The notes beneath the pieces are model-generated. The model did no database searches. It saw only the letters and a list, made by a program, of their open reading frames with translations, and was not told where the DNA came from. DNA of 58,292 nucleotides from Azonexus sp. (GTDB lineage Bacteria; Pseudomonadota; Gammaproteobacteria; Burkholderiales; Rhodocyclaceae), in NCBI GenBank assembly GCA_031260295.1, contig JAIRKE010000007.1, positions 1 to 58,292 on the forward strand, read 5' to 3'. Every line of letters starts with the position of its first letter. The first letter of the stretch is position 1. Made by a program: the position numbers and the translations under genes. Shown in pieces: positions 28,112 through 37,942 of the stretch.

Positions 28112-30196
28112 TCAGCGGCGGTAGAGCTCGAAGCCTGCGATCAACTGGTCGAGCTCGTTCGCGGTATGCAGCAACTCGTCGGCGGCCTGGCGGGCTTCGC
28201 GGGCGGCGCCGGTGTTCTGCTCGATCAGATCGGTGATCTGCTGCATGCTACTCGCCATTTCCTCGCTGGCCACGCCTTGCTGGCGGGCGGCGTCGGAAAT
28301 CTGGCCGGCCATCAGCGTGACCTGGCTCGACGACTGGGTGATGCCCTCAAGCCCGGCGACGCTTTCGCGCAGCTTGCCGATGCCGGTTTCCACTTCCTGC
28401 GCGGCGAGGTCCATGCTGGCCACGGCCTGGGCCGTGACTTGCTGGATTTCGCTGACCGTGGCGTTGATGTCGGCGGTCGAGGTGGTGGTGCGCTCGGCCA
28501 GCTTGCGCACTTCGTCGGCGACGACGGCGAAGCCGCGTCCTTGTTCGCCGGCGCGAGCGGCCTCGATGGCGGCGTTGAGGGCAAGCAGGTTGGTCTGGCT
28601 GGCAATGTCGGCGATGACGCGGGTGATGTCGCCGATCTTGTCGATCGACTGGTTCAACTGGTTGATGGTGGCATTCGAGGTAGTTACCGCCTCGACGACG
28701 CGGGTCGTCGCTTCCATGCTCTGGTTGATATTGGCATTGCTGGCGGTGACCTTGTCCTGCGAATCTCGGGCCGCCGTCGCCGTCTCCTGGGCGTTGGCCG
28801 CCACTTCGTGCACCGACTGGCTGAATTGCTCGGTCGCCGCTGCGACACCCTCGACGCTGGCCTGCTGTTGTTCGGACTGGGCGGTGACCTGGGCCATTTG
28901 TTCATCCAATTGTTGGCTGCGCGCATCGATGGCCTTCGAGGCACCGCCGATTTCGTGGAGCATGGCCTTCAGCGTGCCCTGCATGGTCGCCAGGCTGCAC
29001 ATCAGCAGTCCGGTTTCGTCACGGCCACCGATATCGATGTCGTCGGTCAGGCGGCCCTCGGCGATAGCCTCGAAGCAGGCCATGGCCTTACGTAGCGGAC
29101 CGACGATGGCGGCGACCAGATAGGCGCCGCCGCCGATGGCGAGCAGCAGCGCGACGACCAGCAGGCCGATGTTCAGATTGAGACCGCGCTGATAATTCGC
29201 CGTGGCCTCGGCGTAGCGGACCTTGGCCTGGCTGACCAGATCGTCGATCAGCGCCTGGCCGTCGCGCTGCATTTCGGCGTAGCGCGGGTTGATATTGCGC
29301 TGCAGGGATACGTAGGCATCGTTGTACTTGCCTTCCATGACCAGATCGCGGGTACCGTCGATGCCTTCATTGGCGAAGCGGGCGCGGGTATTCCCAAATT
29401 TCTCGAACAGGGTTTTCTGGTTGTCGGTGAGCGCCGCTGCCTTGAGCGTTTGGAACAGGCTATCGAGTTCCGTACGGTTTTTCGCAATGTTGTCCATGTG
29501 CATCGACACCGGATGCTCGTGCAGCCTGGAGCCGGTATTGGTAGGGTCGTGCTGCAGGCTCAACATGATCTGCGCTCGGTTGTCGGCCAGCAGGAACATG
29601 GCCCGGTTGACGGCATTGGCCGGCCCCATGTTGTTGTTGTAGATCGCATTGAGTTCGTCGTTGGCGTTCTTCTGGCCGGCCAGGCCGACGAAACCGACGA
29701 TGGCCACCAAGGCGGCCAGGACCAGCATCACCGACCACAGGCGGAAGCGCAGCGTCAGGCTGCGCCGGCCGCTGGTCGGTAGCGCCCCGTGCTGGCCGGC
29801 CGCCGCGTAGGCGGCTTCGGCGGCGCTGCGCTTGTCGCGCGGGGCTGGCGCGCGCACCGACACATAGCCGGTGATCTGGCCATTTTTCTTCAGCGGCGCG
29901 ACGAGGGCTTCAACCCAGTAAAAATCGCCGTTCTTGCAGCGGTTTTTGACCAAGCCACGCCACGGCAGGCCAGATTTGATCGTCGTCCACAGATCCTGAA
30001 AGGCGGCTTCCGGCATGTCCGGGTGACGGATGATGTTGTGGTTCTTGCCGATCAACTCCTCGCGGGAGAAGCCACTGAGATTGACGAAGGCGTCATTGGC
30101 ATAGGTGATGATGCCTTTGAGATCGGTCCGCGACACCGGACAAGTGCTGGGCGGGAATGGAATCTCGCGCTGCGTGACGGGTTGATTGTTTTTCAT
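28112..30196 (-). CDS. Aer-like PAS chemoreceptor (methyl-accepting chemotaxis protein)
   Basis: A 694-residue chemoreceptor. The N-terminal PAS domain (about 18-118) is very like the FAD-binding PAS of the aerotaxis receptor Aer: [39 protein letters not shown] and [18 protein letters not shown] first membrane span is at about 153-173 and a second near 345-367, so a four-helix periplasmic domain separates them, unlike E. coli Aer. HAMP and the signalling domain with the conserved hairpin ([38 protein letters not shown]) follow. The ATG at 30194-30196 is chosen by homology; the open frame extends further upstream. It probably senses redox or oxygen. Confidence 0.88.
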   Translation of the reverse strand: MKNNQPVTQREIPFPPSTCPVSRTDLKGIITYANDAFVNLSGFSREELIGKNHNIIRHPDMPEAAFQDLWTTIKSGLPWRGLVKNRCKNGDFYWVEALVAPLKKNGQITGYVSVRAPAPRDKRSAAEAAYAAAGQHGALPTSGRRSLTLRFRLWSVMLVLAALVAIVGFVGLAGQKNANDELNAIYNNNMGPANAVNRAMFLLADNRAQIMLSLQHDPTNTGSRLHEHPVSMHMDNIAKNRTELDSLFQTLKAAALTDNQKTLFEKFGNTRARFANEGIDGTRDLVMEGKYNDAYVSLQRNINPRYAEMQRDGQALIDDLVSQAKVRYAEATANYQRGLNLNIGLLVVALLLAIGGGAYLVAAIVGPLRKAMACFEAIAEGRLTDDIDIGGRDETGLLMCSLATMQGTLKAMLHEIGGASKAIDARSQQLDEQMAQVTAQSEQQQASVEGVAAATEQFSQSVHEVAANAQETATAARDSQDKVTASNANINQSMEATTRVVEAVTTSNATINQLNQSIDKIGDITRVIADIASQTNLLALNAAIEAARAGEQGRGFAVVADEVRKLAERTTTSTADINATVSEIQQVTAQAVASMDLAAQEVETGIGKLRESVAGLEGITQSSSQVTLMAGQISDAARQQGVASEEMASSMQQITDLIEQNTGAAREARQAADELLHTANELDQLIAGFELYRR

Positions 30197-30467
30197 GGGA
30201 TCACCGATGTCGGAATGTGAGCTGGAGTGGGTTGGCCCCAGCTTGACGAAAATGGAGCGGCTCATTCTAAGCCAAGAGCGAAGTCGGCGAAACAGCGTGA
30301 AATCTTTGGCGAGGAACGGATGTGAGCCCAGACAAAATTCTGTTTGTATAACCCGGTGGCGGCCGGAAGCAAGCCGCCGATATTGCCCGGCGACCTGTTT
30401 GCGTGGCGCCTTGAGCTGGAGCCGGCAACGAAATTGCAATCCGGCTCTTGAAATCGCCCGGGGTGGC
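30197..30467 (-). other. Upstream region of the chemoreceptor gene, no gene
   Basis: About 270 bp lie between the chemoreceptor start and the divergent groES promoter. On the minus strand GCCGACTT (30281-30288) preceded 12 nt earlier by CAAAGATT (30301-30308) weakly resembles a FliA (sigma-28) promoter. That would suit a chemotaxis gene, but two or more bases depart from consensus in each box. Confidence 0.3.
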
Positions 30468-30476
30468 CCCTATTAT
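30447..30476 (+). promoter_or_regulatory. groESL promoter, overlapping sigma-32 and sigma-70 types
   Basis: CTTGAAA (30447-30453) followed after 13 bp by CCCCTATT (30467-30474) closely matches the heat-shock sigma-32 pattern. The same DNA reads TTGAAA, 17 bp, TATTAT as a sigma-70 promoter. Confidence 0.75.
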
Positions 30477-30502
30477 TAGCACTCGCCGACGGGGAGTGCT
30501 AA
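30476..30502. promoter_or_regulatory. CIRCE operator (HrcA binding site)
   Basis: TTAGCACTC and GAGTGCTAA flank exactly 9 nt, an exact CIRCE element just downstream of the groESL promoter. HrcA repression under non-stress conditions is expected; hrcA is not in the window. Confidence 0.96.
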
Positions 30503-30597
30503 TAACCGTTCCCGTTCCGGTCTCGGCGCCGCTTCTGTCCGGTCCGACCCATTTCAGTTTGTTGTAACTCTCTATTCATTGTTCAGGAGTCCGCTAT

Positions 30598-30888
30598 ATG
30601 AATATCCGTCCTTTGCACGACCGCGTGATTGTCAAGCGCATTGAAGCCGAGCGCACCACCGCTTCCGGCATCGTCATCCCCGATTCCGCCGGTGAGAAGC
30701 CCGATCAGGGCGAAATCCTGGCCGTTGGCCCGGGCAAGCGCGACGACGCTGGCAATCGCATCGCGCTCGACGTCAAGGTCGGCGATCGCGTGCTGTTCGG
30801 CAAGTACGCCGGCCAGGCCGTCAAGGTCGATGGCCAGGAAATCCTGGTCATGCGTGAAGAAGACATCATGGGTGTCGTGCAGAAGTAA
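30598..30888 (+). CDS. groES: Co-chaperonin GroES
   Basis: A 96-residue GroES. It starts with the conserved [40 protein letters not shown]; the mobile loop that contacts GroEL is in this segment. It forms the heptameric lid of the GroEL cage in the cytosol. An AGGAG site precedes the ATG, and groEL follows after 45 bp in the same transcript under CIRCE and probable sigma-32 control. Confidence 0.98.
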   Translation: MNIRPLHDRVIVKRIEAERTTASGIVIPDSAGEKPDQGEILAVGPGKRDDAGNRIALDVKVGDRVLFGKYAGQAVKVDGQEILVMREEDIMGVVQK

Positions 30889-32583
<1,695 letters not shown>

Positions 32584-32609
32584 GCCCGGTTCGAACCGTT
32601 GTTTTGCCG

Positions 32610-32640
32610 AAAAAGCCCCGCCTTGGCGGGGCTTTTTCTT
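32610..32640 (+). terminator. Intrinsic terminator of groESL
   Basis: AAAAGCCCCGCC pairs with GGCGGGGCTTTT around a short loop, followed by further T residues, 30 bp after the groEL stop. Confidence 0.92.
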
Positions 32641-32926
32641 TGTCTGGGTGCTGGTCCTGCCGGTGCTTGGCTGGCGTCGACCTCGTTGGCGCCCGGCTGC
32701 GCCGAGCAGCGGTCGACAGCCGGCCACACACGACGAAAAGACGCGGGCTTGCTAAACTGACGAGGTTTTTCGGGAAAAAACGGTAGGAGGTTGCCTGGTA
32801 CAGGACTGGGCAACCCCCCGAGTCGCAGCTTGCGCCACGTACTCCGAAGACCAAAATAGGAGAACAGCGCGCTCAGACTAGTGCTGCTGGCTTACAAAAT
32901 GCTTACGCCGTAGGGATGCCGTTGCT
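32641..32926 (+). other. Intergenic region with a hairpin and a direct repeat
   Basis: About 290 bp without a supported gene. It holds a perfect 7-bp stem (GGTTGCC at 32789-32795 with GGCAACC at 32809-32815) around a 13-nt loop, possibly a small RNA or leader structure. The direct repeat CTTAC-N6-CTTAC lies at 32891-32906. The rest shows nothing I can support. Confidence 0.5.
32891..32906 (+). promoter_or_regulatory. CTTAC direct repeat, candidate OmpR-family binding site
   Basis: Two CTTAC copies are spaced exactly 11 bp apart, 20 bp before the response-regulator start. An 11-bp period of CTTA-type half sites is the pattern bound by PmrA/QseB-type regulators, suggesting autoregulation. Confidence 0.5.
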
Positions 32927-33598
32927 ATGCGCATTTTGATTGCTGAAGACGATTCCATCATTGCCGATGGCTTGAGTCGTTCGCTGCGCCAAGGCGGCTA
33001 CGCTGTTGATTGGGCGCCCAACGGTATCGAAGCCGAGGCGGCGTTGCTGACCGTTTCCTACGATTTGCTGATCCTCGACCTCGGCTTGCCCAAGCTGCCC
33101 GGCTTGGAGGTGCTGAAGCGCCTGCGCGCGCGCGGCGCGAAGGTGCCGGTGCTGATCCTGACCGCCCTCGATGGCACCGGCGACCGTGTCAAGGGACTCG
33201 ATCTCGGGGCCGACGATTATATGGTCAAGCCGTTTGAACTGGCCGAGCTGGAAGCCCGGGTGCGCGCGCTGACCCGGCGCTCGGCCGGCACCACGCCGAC
33301 CATCCAGTGCGGCCAGCTGACCTACGACCAAGTCGGGCGCGTTGCTCAGATCCAGGGTCAGCCGCTCGATCTGTCGGCGCGCGAGATCGGCCTCCTGGAA
33401 ATCCTGCTGACGCGGATGGGGCGCTTGGTCAGCAAGGACCAGCTGGTGGACCACCTGTGTGGCTGGGGCGAGGAGGTCAGCCACAACGCCATCGAGGTCT
33501 ATGTGCACCGCCTGCGCAAGAAGCTGGAGGCTGGCGGCGTCAAGATCGCCACGGTGCGTGGCCTCGGCTATTGCCTCGAACGGCCGCAGGGCGACTGA
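32927..33598 (+). CDS. OmpR-family response regulator, TctD/QseB-like
   Basis: A 223-residue regulator. The receiver domain has the acidic pair E7-D8-D9, phospho-acceptor D51 in LLILDLGLPKLPG and K in YMVKPFEL. The C-terminal winged helix (about 125-220) has LSAREIGLLEILLTRMGRLVSKDQLVDHLCGWGEEVSHNAIEVYVHRLRKKL, typical of OmpR/PhoB. It is followed without spacing by the kinase gene (stop TGA then ATG). The pair most resembles TctD/TctE-type tricarboxylate-responsive systems, but no tct transport genes are in view, so the signal is open. Confidence 0.9.
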   Translation: MRILIAEDDSIIADGLSRSLRQGGYAVDWAPNGIEAEAALLTVSYDLLILDLGLPKLPGLEVLKRLRARGAKVPVLILTALDGTGDRVKGLDLGADDYMVKPFELAELEARVRALTRRSAGTTPTIQCGQLTYDQVGRVAQIQGQPLDLSAREIGLLEILLTRMGRLVSKDQLVDHLCGWGEEVSHNAIEVYVHRLRKKLEAGGVKIATVRGLGYCLERPQGD

Positions 33599-35044
33599 AT
33601 GGTCGGGACGGTCGGCGATACCGAGCGCTCGCTGTTCGGCGAGATTCTCGACTGGATGCTGGCGCCACTACTGTTCGTCTGGCCGCTGTCGATTGCCTTC
33701 ACCCACTATTTCGCCAGTAACGTCGCCAACTTTCCCTACGACCAGGCGCTGCGCGAACACGTTGCCGCCATCGCCAGCCAAGTCAAGCTGGTCGGTGGCA
33801 AACCGCTGCTGTCGTTGCCGGCATCGGCCCGGGCATTGCTGCGTGCCGATGAGACAGACAGCGTTTATTTCCGCGTCATCACCCGCGGTGGCCGTTTCCT
33901 GGCTGGCGACCGCGACTTGCCGATGCCCGAATTCGCCGCCGACGAGTCGCCGGTACCGGGAGAAATCTATCTGCGCGACGGCGAATACAAAGGCCAGGAT
34001 CTGCGCTTTGCCTACATCTTCCTGGCCGAGACGGCGCTGAATGAGAAGAACTGGGTGCTGGTCGAGGTCGCCGAGACCACCAAAAAGCGCAATCAACTGG
34101 CCAACAAGATTGTCGCCAGCGTGGTCCTGCCGCAATTCATCATTATTCCGCTGGCCGTGGTGTTGGTGTGGTTCGGCCTGTCACGCGGCCTGCGACCGCT
34201 CAATCGGCTGCGGCGGACGATCGAGACCCGCGATCCGGGCGACCTGTCGCCCATCGCCACGCGCCGCGTGCCGGAAGAGCTTGAACCGCTGGTCGAGGTC
34301 TTCAACGAAATGCTCGAGCGCATGAAGCGCAACGTCGAAGCGCAGCAGCGTTTCGTCGCCGATGCCGCGCACCAGATGCGCACGCCGCTGACCGGCCTGA
34401 AGACGCAGGCCCAGTTCGCCATGCGCGAAACCGATCCAGAATCGCTGCGCCACGCATTGCGGCAGATCGCCATCGGGGTCGACCGCGCCGGCCGCCTGGT
34501 TAACCAATTGCTGACCCTGGCGCGTACCGAAGGCAGCGGCGAACCGGCGCAGCAGCGCCATGAGCCGCTCGACCTCGCCCTGCTGCTGCGCGACGTCGTC
34601 GCAGACTGGGTCATGGTCGCCATCGAAAAGAACATCGATCTCGGCTACGAAGCGAACGGGCCGGCGATGATCGTCGGCAACGATTTCCTGTTGCGCGAGC
34701 TGGCCAAGAACCTGATCGACAATGCCTTGCGTTACACCCCGGCCGGCGGGCACGTCACCTGCCGGGTCGTTGCCGCCAGCGACGGTGTCAGCATCGAAGT
34801 CGAGGATGACGGCATCGGTATCAGCGAAGAGCAATCGGAGATGGTGTTCGAGCGCTTCTACCGGGTCGACGACGCCGGCACCGAAGGCAGCGGCCTCGGC
34901 CTTGCCATCGTCCAGGAAATCGCCGCCCAACACGATGCCCGCGCCAGCCTCAAGCCCAACCAGAAAGGCGGCGGCGCCATCGCCCGCGTCGTTTTTCCGC
35001 CGTGGCATTTACCGGCGGCGCCATCCATCGTCGCTGGCCGGTGA
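33599..35044 (+). CDS. Sensor histidine kinase, TctE-like
   Basis: A 481-residue kinase paired with the upstream regulator. There are two membrane spans (about 20-40 and 172-195) around a periplasmic 2CSK-N-like sensor domain. HAMP follows, then the phospho-acceptor H258 in FVADAAHQMRTPLTGLKTQ and an ATPase domain with NLIDNALRYTPAGG, VEDDGIGI and GSGLGLAIVQEI. This architecture is typical of TctE/QseC kinases. The start is the ATG directly after the regulator's stop. Confidence 0.9.
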   Translation: MVGTVGDTERSLFGEILDWMLAPLLFVWPLSIAFTHYFASNVANFPYDQALREHVAAIASQVKLVGGKPLLSLPASARALLRADETDSVYFRVITRGGRFLAGDRDLPMPEFAADESPVPGEIYLRDGEYKGQDLRFAYIFLAETALNEKNWVLVEVAETTKKRNQLANKIVASVVLPQFIIIPLAVVLVWFGLSRGLRPLNRLRRTIETRDPGDLSPIATRRVPEELEPLVEVFNEMLERMKRNVEAQQRFVADAAHQMRTPLTGLKTQAQFAMRETDPESLRHALRQIAIGVDRAGRLVNQLLTLARTEGSGEPAQQRHEPLDLALLLRDVVADWVMVAIEKNIDLGYEANGPAMIVGNDFLLRELAKNLIDNALRYTPAGGHVTCRVVAASDGVSIEVEDDGIGISEEQSEMVFERFYRVDDAGTEGSGLGLAIVQEIAAQHDARASLKPNQKGGGAIARVVFPPWHLPAAPSIVAGR

Positions 35045-35112
35045 TTGCGCGAAAGCCTTCCGCCCCTTGGCCAGCAAGCCGGCCGGCAATCCCATGTTTG
35101 GCGCTTTTCCCA

Positions 35113-35141
35113 TTGCGCCAGCAGCGCGGCCCCGCTATAAT
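35113..35141 (+). promoter_or_regulatory. tRNA-Phe promoter
   Basis: TTGCGC, a 17-bp spacer and a perfect TATAAT place the start near 35148, just before the tRNA 5' end. Confidence 0.8.
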
Positions 35142-35150
35142 GCTTCTTTT

Positions 35151-35226
35151 GGCCAATTAGCTCAGTTGGTAGAGCAGCGGATTGAAAATCCGCGTGTCCG
35201 TGGTTCGATTCCGCGATTGGCCACCA
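35151..35226 (+). tRNA. tRNA-Phe (GAA)
   Basis: A complete 76-nt cloverleaf: acceptor GGCCAAT/ATTGGCC, D arm GCTC/GAGC, anticodon stem GCGGA/TCCGC with loop TTGAAAA (GAA at 35184-35186), T arm with TTCGATT, and an encoded CCA. All stems pair well apart from a mismatch in the T stem region. Confidence 0.97.
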
Positions 35227-35232
35227 AAATTC

Positions 35233-35262
35233 AACGCCCAACCCTTCCGGTTGGGCGTTTTC
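35233..35262 (+). terminator. Intrinsic terminator of tRNA-Phe
   Basis: AACGCCCAACC pairs with GGTTGGGCGTT around a short loop, followed by a T-rich stretch, 7 bp after the tRNA. Confidence 0.85.
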
Positions 35263-35387
35263 GTTTGCGGGAATGCCTGTGTTACGCGCGGGAGCTGGCC
35301 GTGCTGCGTGTGTTACGGGTGATTGGCCCAAGCGCCGCAATCCGGCCCCGCCTTCTCTTGAAACCAGGACCTGGATCCACGCGCCTC

Positions 35388-35433
35388 TTTACTTCATATA
35401 TGAAGCTCACTACAATCCGCTTCCTATATGAAA
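35388..35433 (+). promoter_or_regulatory. Promoter with a double palindromic operator before the TnpB-like gene
   Basis: TTTACT (35388-35393), 17 bp and TACAAT (35411-35416) form a plausible sigma-70 promoter. A perfect 14-bp palindrome CTTCATATATGAAG (35392-35405) fills the spacer. A 12/14 match, CTTCCTATATGAAA, lies at 35420-35433 across the predicted start point and the ATG at 35428. Two operators 28 bp apart imply tight repression. No ribosome site is visible. Confidence 0.55.
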
Positions 35434-36066
35434 GAGCGCATTCTAACCATTCCTTTGCAGGCACGCCAAAAAGAGCACGCGCAACTGCTTGCGTTGCAGC
35501 AGGCGTTCGCTGAGCTGTGCAACGCCCTCGTGCCCGTTGTGCGGCAAAATCGCTGCTGGAGCCGGGTCGGCTTGCACCATCTGGCCTACCATGCCTTGCG
35601 CGCGCGCTTTCCGCGCATGGGATCGCAAATGGTCTGTAACGCCATCTATTCCGTTTCCCGCGCCTATCGGATGGTGTACAAACGGCACAAACAAGCCGAG
35701 TTGCCTCTGCCACGCCTGCAATTTCTGCCGGGGGCGCCGGTATTTTTCGACCGGCATACCGTCAGTATCCAGGAGGGGCAGCTTTCCATGTACACCCTGG
35801 ATGGGCGCGTCCGCTTCGGCTTTCATTGCCCGCCGGAAATTCTGGATGTCTTTGCTCACGGAAAGCTGCGCGAGATCGCGCTGCACCGCAATGGCGAAGC
35901 ATTTTCCATGAGTTTTCAGGTTCAGGAAAAGCAGGGGGCGGAGGCAGCGCAAGAAACGGTCGGCGAACTTCCTGAATATATCGTACTGCTGCCCGACGAC
36001 GCGCCGGAGGATACCTTTTTGTCCGATGCCGCGCCCAAGCATTTGACCGAGCCCTTGGAGGCATGA
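35428..36066 (+). CDS. RuvC-less TnpB-like protein (N-terminal domains only)
   Basis: A 212-residue protein that I recognise as the N-terminal half of a TnpB/IS605 OrfB-type protein. ILTIPLQARQKEHAQLLALQQAFAELCNAL matches the first wedge strand and helix. HLAYHALRARFPRMGSQMVCNAIYSVSRAYR matches the recognition-helix segment. DRHTVSIQEGQLSMYTLDGRVRFGF and LREIALHRNGEAFSMSFQV match the second wedge strands. Where TnpB enters its RuvC domain (usually a GVDxG motif) this protein instead runs into LPEYIVLLPDDAPED and stops; no catalytic Asp/Glu or zinc ribbon follows. It ends 4 bp before the ABC transporter start, so they form one operon. It cannot cleave as TnpB does; an RNA- or DNA-binding regulatory role is possible. 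The homology is by eye. Confidence 0.68.
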   Translation: MKERILTIPLQARQKEHAQLLALQQAFAELCNALVPVVRQNRCWSRVGLHHLAYHALRARFPRMGSQMVCNAIYSVSRAYRMVYKRHKQAELPLPRLQFLPGAPVFFDRHTVSIQEGQLSMYTLDGRVRFGFHCPPEILDVFAHGKLREIALHRNGEAFSMSFQVQEKQGAEAAQETVGELPEYIVLLPDDAPEDTFLSDAAPKHLTEPLEA

Positions 36067-36070
36067 ATAG

Positions 36071-37846
36071 ATGAGTGATGGGAATATTTCCGAAGTCCAA
36101 CAAGCCTTGGCTTCGCAAAAAAAACAATATGTGCGTGCGATTTTTTTCAGCGTGATCATCGGCGCGTTCATGCTCGCGCCTGCCTTTTACATGCTGCAAG
36201 TCTATGACCGGGTGGTCAACAGTCGCAGCGTGACGACGCTTATCATGCTGACGCTCCTGCTCGCGCTGGTCTTTTTTGTCATGGAATTCCTGCAATGGGC
36301 GCGCATGGGCGTCTTGCGGCGCGCGGCCGAAGGCTTCGACCGGCTATTGGGCAATCGCGTCTACGAAGCGGTTTTCTGCGCCAACCTTTCGGGGGCGCGG
36401 CCGCTGGCTTTTCGGGGCTTGCGGGATTTCTCCGGGGTGCGGGACTTTATCGGCAGCGCCCAGGCTACCGCCCTGATGGATGTCCCCATGGCGCTGCTCC
36501 TGGTCGTCGTCATTTTCTGGATTGACACCACCCTGGGCTGGTTCAGCCTGGCGAGCGCCTGTCTCCAGAGCCTCATCACCTTCCTCAACAAACGAGCTTC
36601 CGGGCCGGCGCTGGCCAAGTCCAGCGGCGCGGGAGCGCAAGCGCAGAATTTTGTCCAGACCTCCCTGAAGAATGGCGAGGTCGTCCAGGCGATGGGCATG
36701 AGCGAGGGTTTGCGGCAACGCTGGCTCGCCATCCAGACCGATATGCTGCGCCACCAGGCGGAAGCTTCCGATCGCGCCGGGGTATACGTTGCCCTATCCA
36801 AATATGTGCAAATCGTTTCCGGCTCACTCATTCTGGGTCTGGGCGCCTGGCTGATCCTGTCCGGGCATTTCCCCGGGGATGTCGGGCTGGTGCTGATGGC
36901 GTCCATTATTGCCGGGCGAGCGCTGGCGCCGCTGGTGCAGGTTATCTCCGGCTGGCGCAATGTAGCCAATGCGCGGGAATCGCTGGAGCGGCTGGAAACC
37001 TTGCTGGCCACGATTCCGCCGCGTCCGGTGGGGCTGCCGCTGCCGCCGCCCCAGGGCGTATTGATGGTGGAACAAGTTTCCGCAACCGCGCCTGGCATGA
37101 GCGAGATGATTCTGAAAAATGTCTCCCTGATTGCGCCGCCGGGCAAGATGCTGGCGATTGTCGGCCCTTCGGCTTCCGGAAAAACCAGCCTCACCCATCT
37201 GCTGGTCGGCGTCTGGCCCTGCGCGAGTGGCAAGGTACGCCTGGACGGGGTGGATATTTATGCCTGGAGCAAGCGGGAGCTGGGATCCCATATCGGCTTC
37301 CTGCCGCAAAACGTCGCCCTGTTCGAGGGGACGGTCGCGGAAAACATCGCCCGCTTCGGTGAACTCGATCAGGAAAAAATCGAGGCCGCCACCAAGCTGA
37401 CCGGCTTGCACGATTACATTCTTTCCCTTCCCGATGCCTACGACACCGACATCGGCACGGAAGGAGCCATCCTGTCCGGCGGCATGCGCCAGCGCATCGG
37501 TCTGGCGCGCGCCATTTACGGCCAACCCAAGCTAGTCGTGCTCGACGAACCCAACGCCAATCTCGATGATGCCGGAGAAGCCGCCCTGCTGGCCACCTTG
37601 CAAGCCTTGCGCGCCCAGGGAACCACCGTGGTGGTGGTGACGCACCGGACCAGCCTGCTCGCCGTGGCCGACCTGATGCTTGTCCTGATGGATGGCGAAG
37701 TCAAGCTCTTCGGCCCGCGCGCCGATGTCCTGGCCGCCTTGCAAGGGCAAGGAGCGCCCGCCGCCGGTGCGCCGCAACCTCCGGGGCCGCCCGCCGCGCC
37801 AGCCAAACCCACGCGGCCACCCGCCCTTGCTGCCATGCCAGTCTGA
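36071..37846 (+). CDS. Type I secretion permease/ATPase, first subunit
   Basis: A 591-residue PrtD/HlyB-type ABC exporter half: a six-span membrane domain (about 20-310) and an ATPase domain with Walker A GPSASGKTS, signature LSGGMRQRIGLARA, Walker B LVVLDEPNANLD and switch His in VVTHRTS. There is no N-terminal peptidase domain. The C-terminal tail (about 560-591) is proline/alanine-rich. It energises export through HlyD and TolC partners encoded downstream. A second, different permease/ATPase follows, so a heterodimer or two alternative homodimers is possible. Confidence 0.92.
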   Translation: MSDGNISEVQQALASQKKQYVRAIFFSVIIGAFMLAPAFYMLQVYDRVVNSRSVTTLIMLTLLLALVFFVMEFLQWARMGVLRRAAEGFDRLLGNRVYEAVFCANLSGARPLAFRGLRDFSGVRDFIGSAQATALMDVPMALLLVVVIFWIDTTLGWFSLASACLQSLITFLNKRASGPALAKSSGAGAQAQNFVQTSLKNGEVVQAMGMSEGLRQRWLAIQTDMLRHQAEASDRAGVYVALSKYVQIVSGSLILGLGAWLILSGHFPGDVGLVLMASIIAGRALAPLVQVISGWRNVANARESLERLETLLATIPPRPVGLPLPPPQGVLMVEQVSATAPGMSEMILKNVSLIAPPGKMLAIVGPSASGKTSLTHLLVGVWPCASGKVRLDGVDIYAWSKRELGSHIGFLPQNVALFEGTVAENIARFGELDQEKIEAATKLTGLHDYILSLPDAYDTDIGTEGAILSGGMRQRIGLARAIYGQPKLVVLDEPNANLDDAGEAALLATLQALRAQGTTVVVVTHRTSLLAVADLMLVLMDGEVKLFGPRADVLAALQGQGAPAAGAPQPPGPPAAPAKPTRPPALAAMPV

Positions 37847-37942
37847 GCTATCCGGCTTGATCAGGCTGCTCGACAAGACGGGTCTGTTTGGCGGCCGCCA
37901 AGTGTTTGCAAAATAACTATTGAGCAAGCTGATTATCGAATC

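Noticed and set aside
35428..36066. A full IS200/IS605 element at the TnpB-like gene
   Set aside because: No tnpA, no left or right end hairpins and no RuvC or zinc-ribbon sequence could be found in the surrounding DNA.
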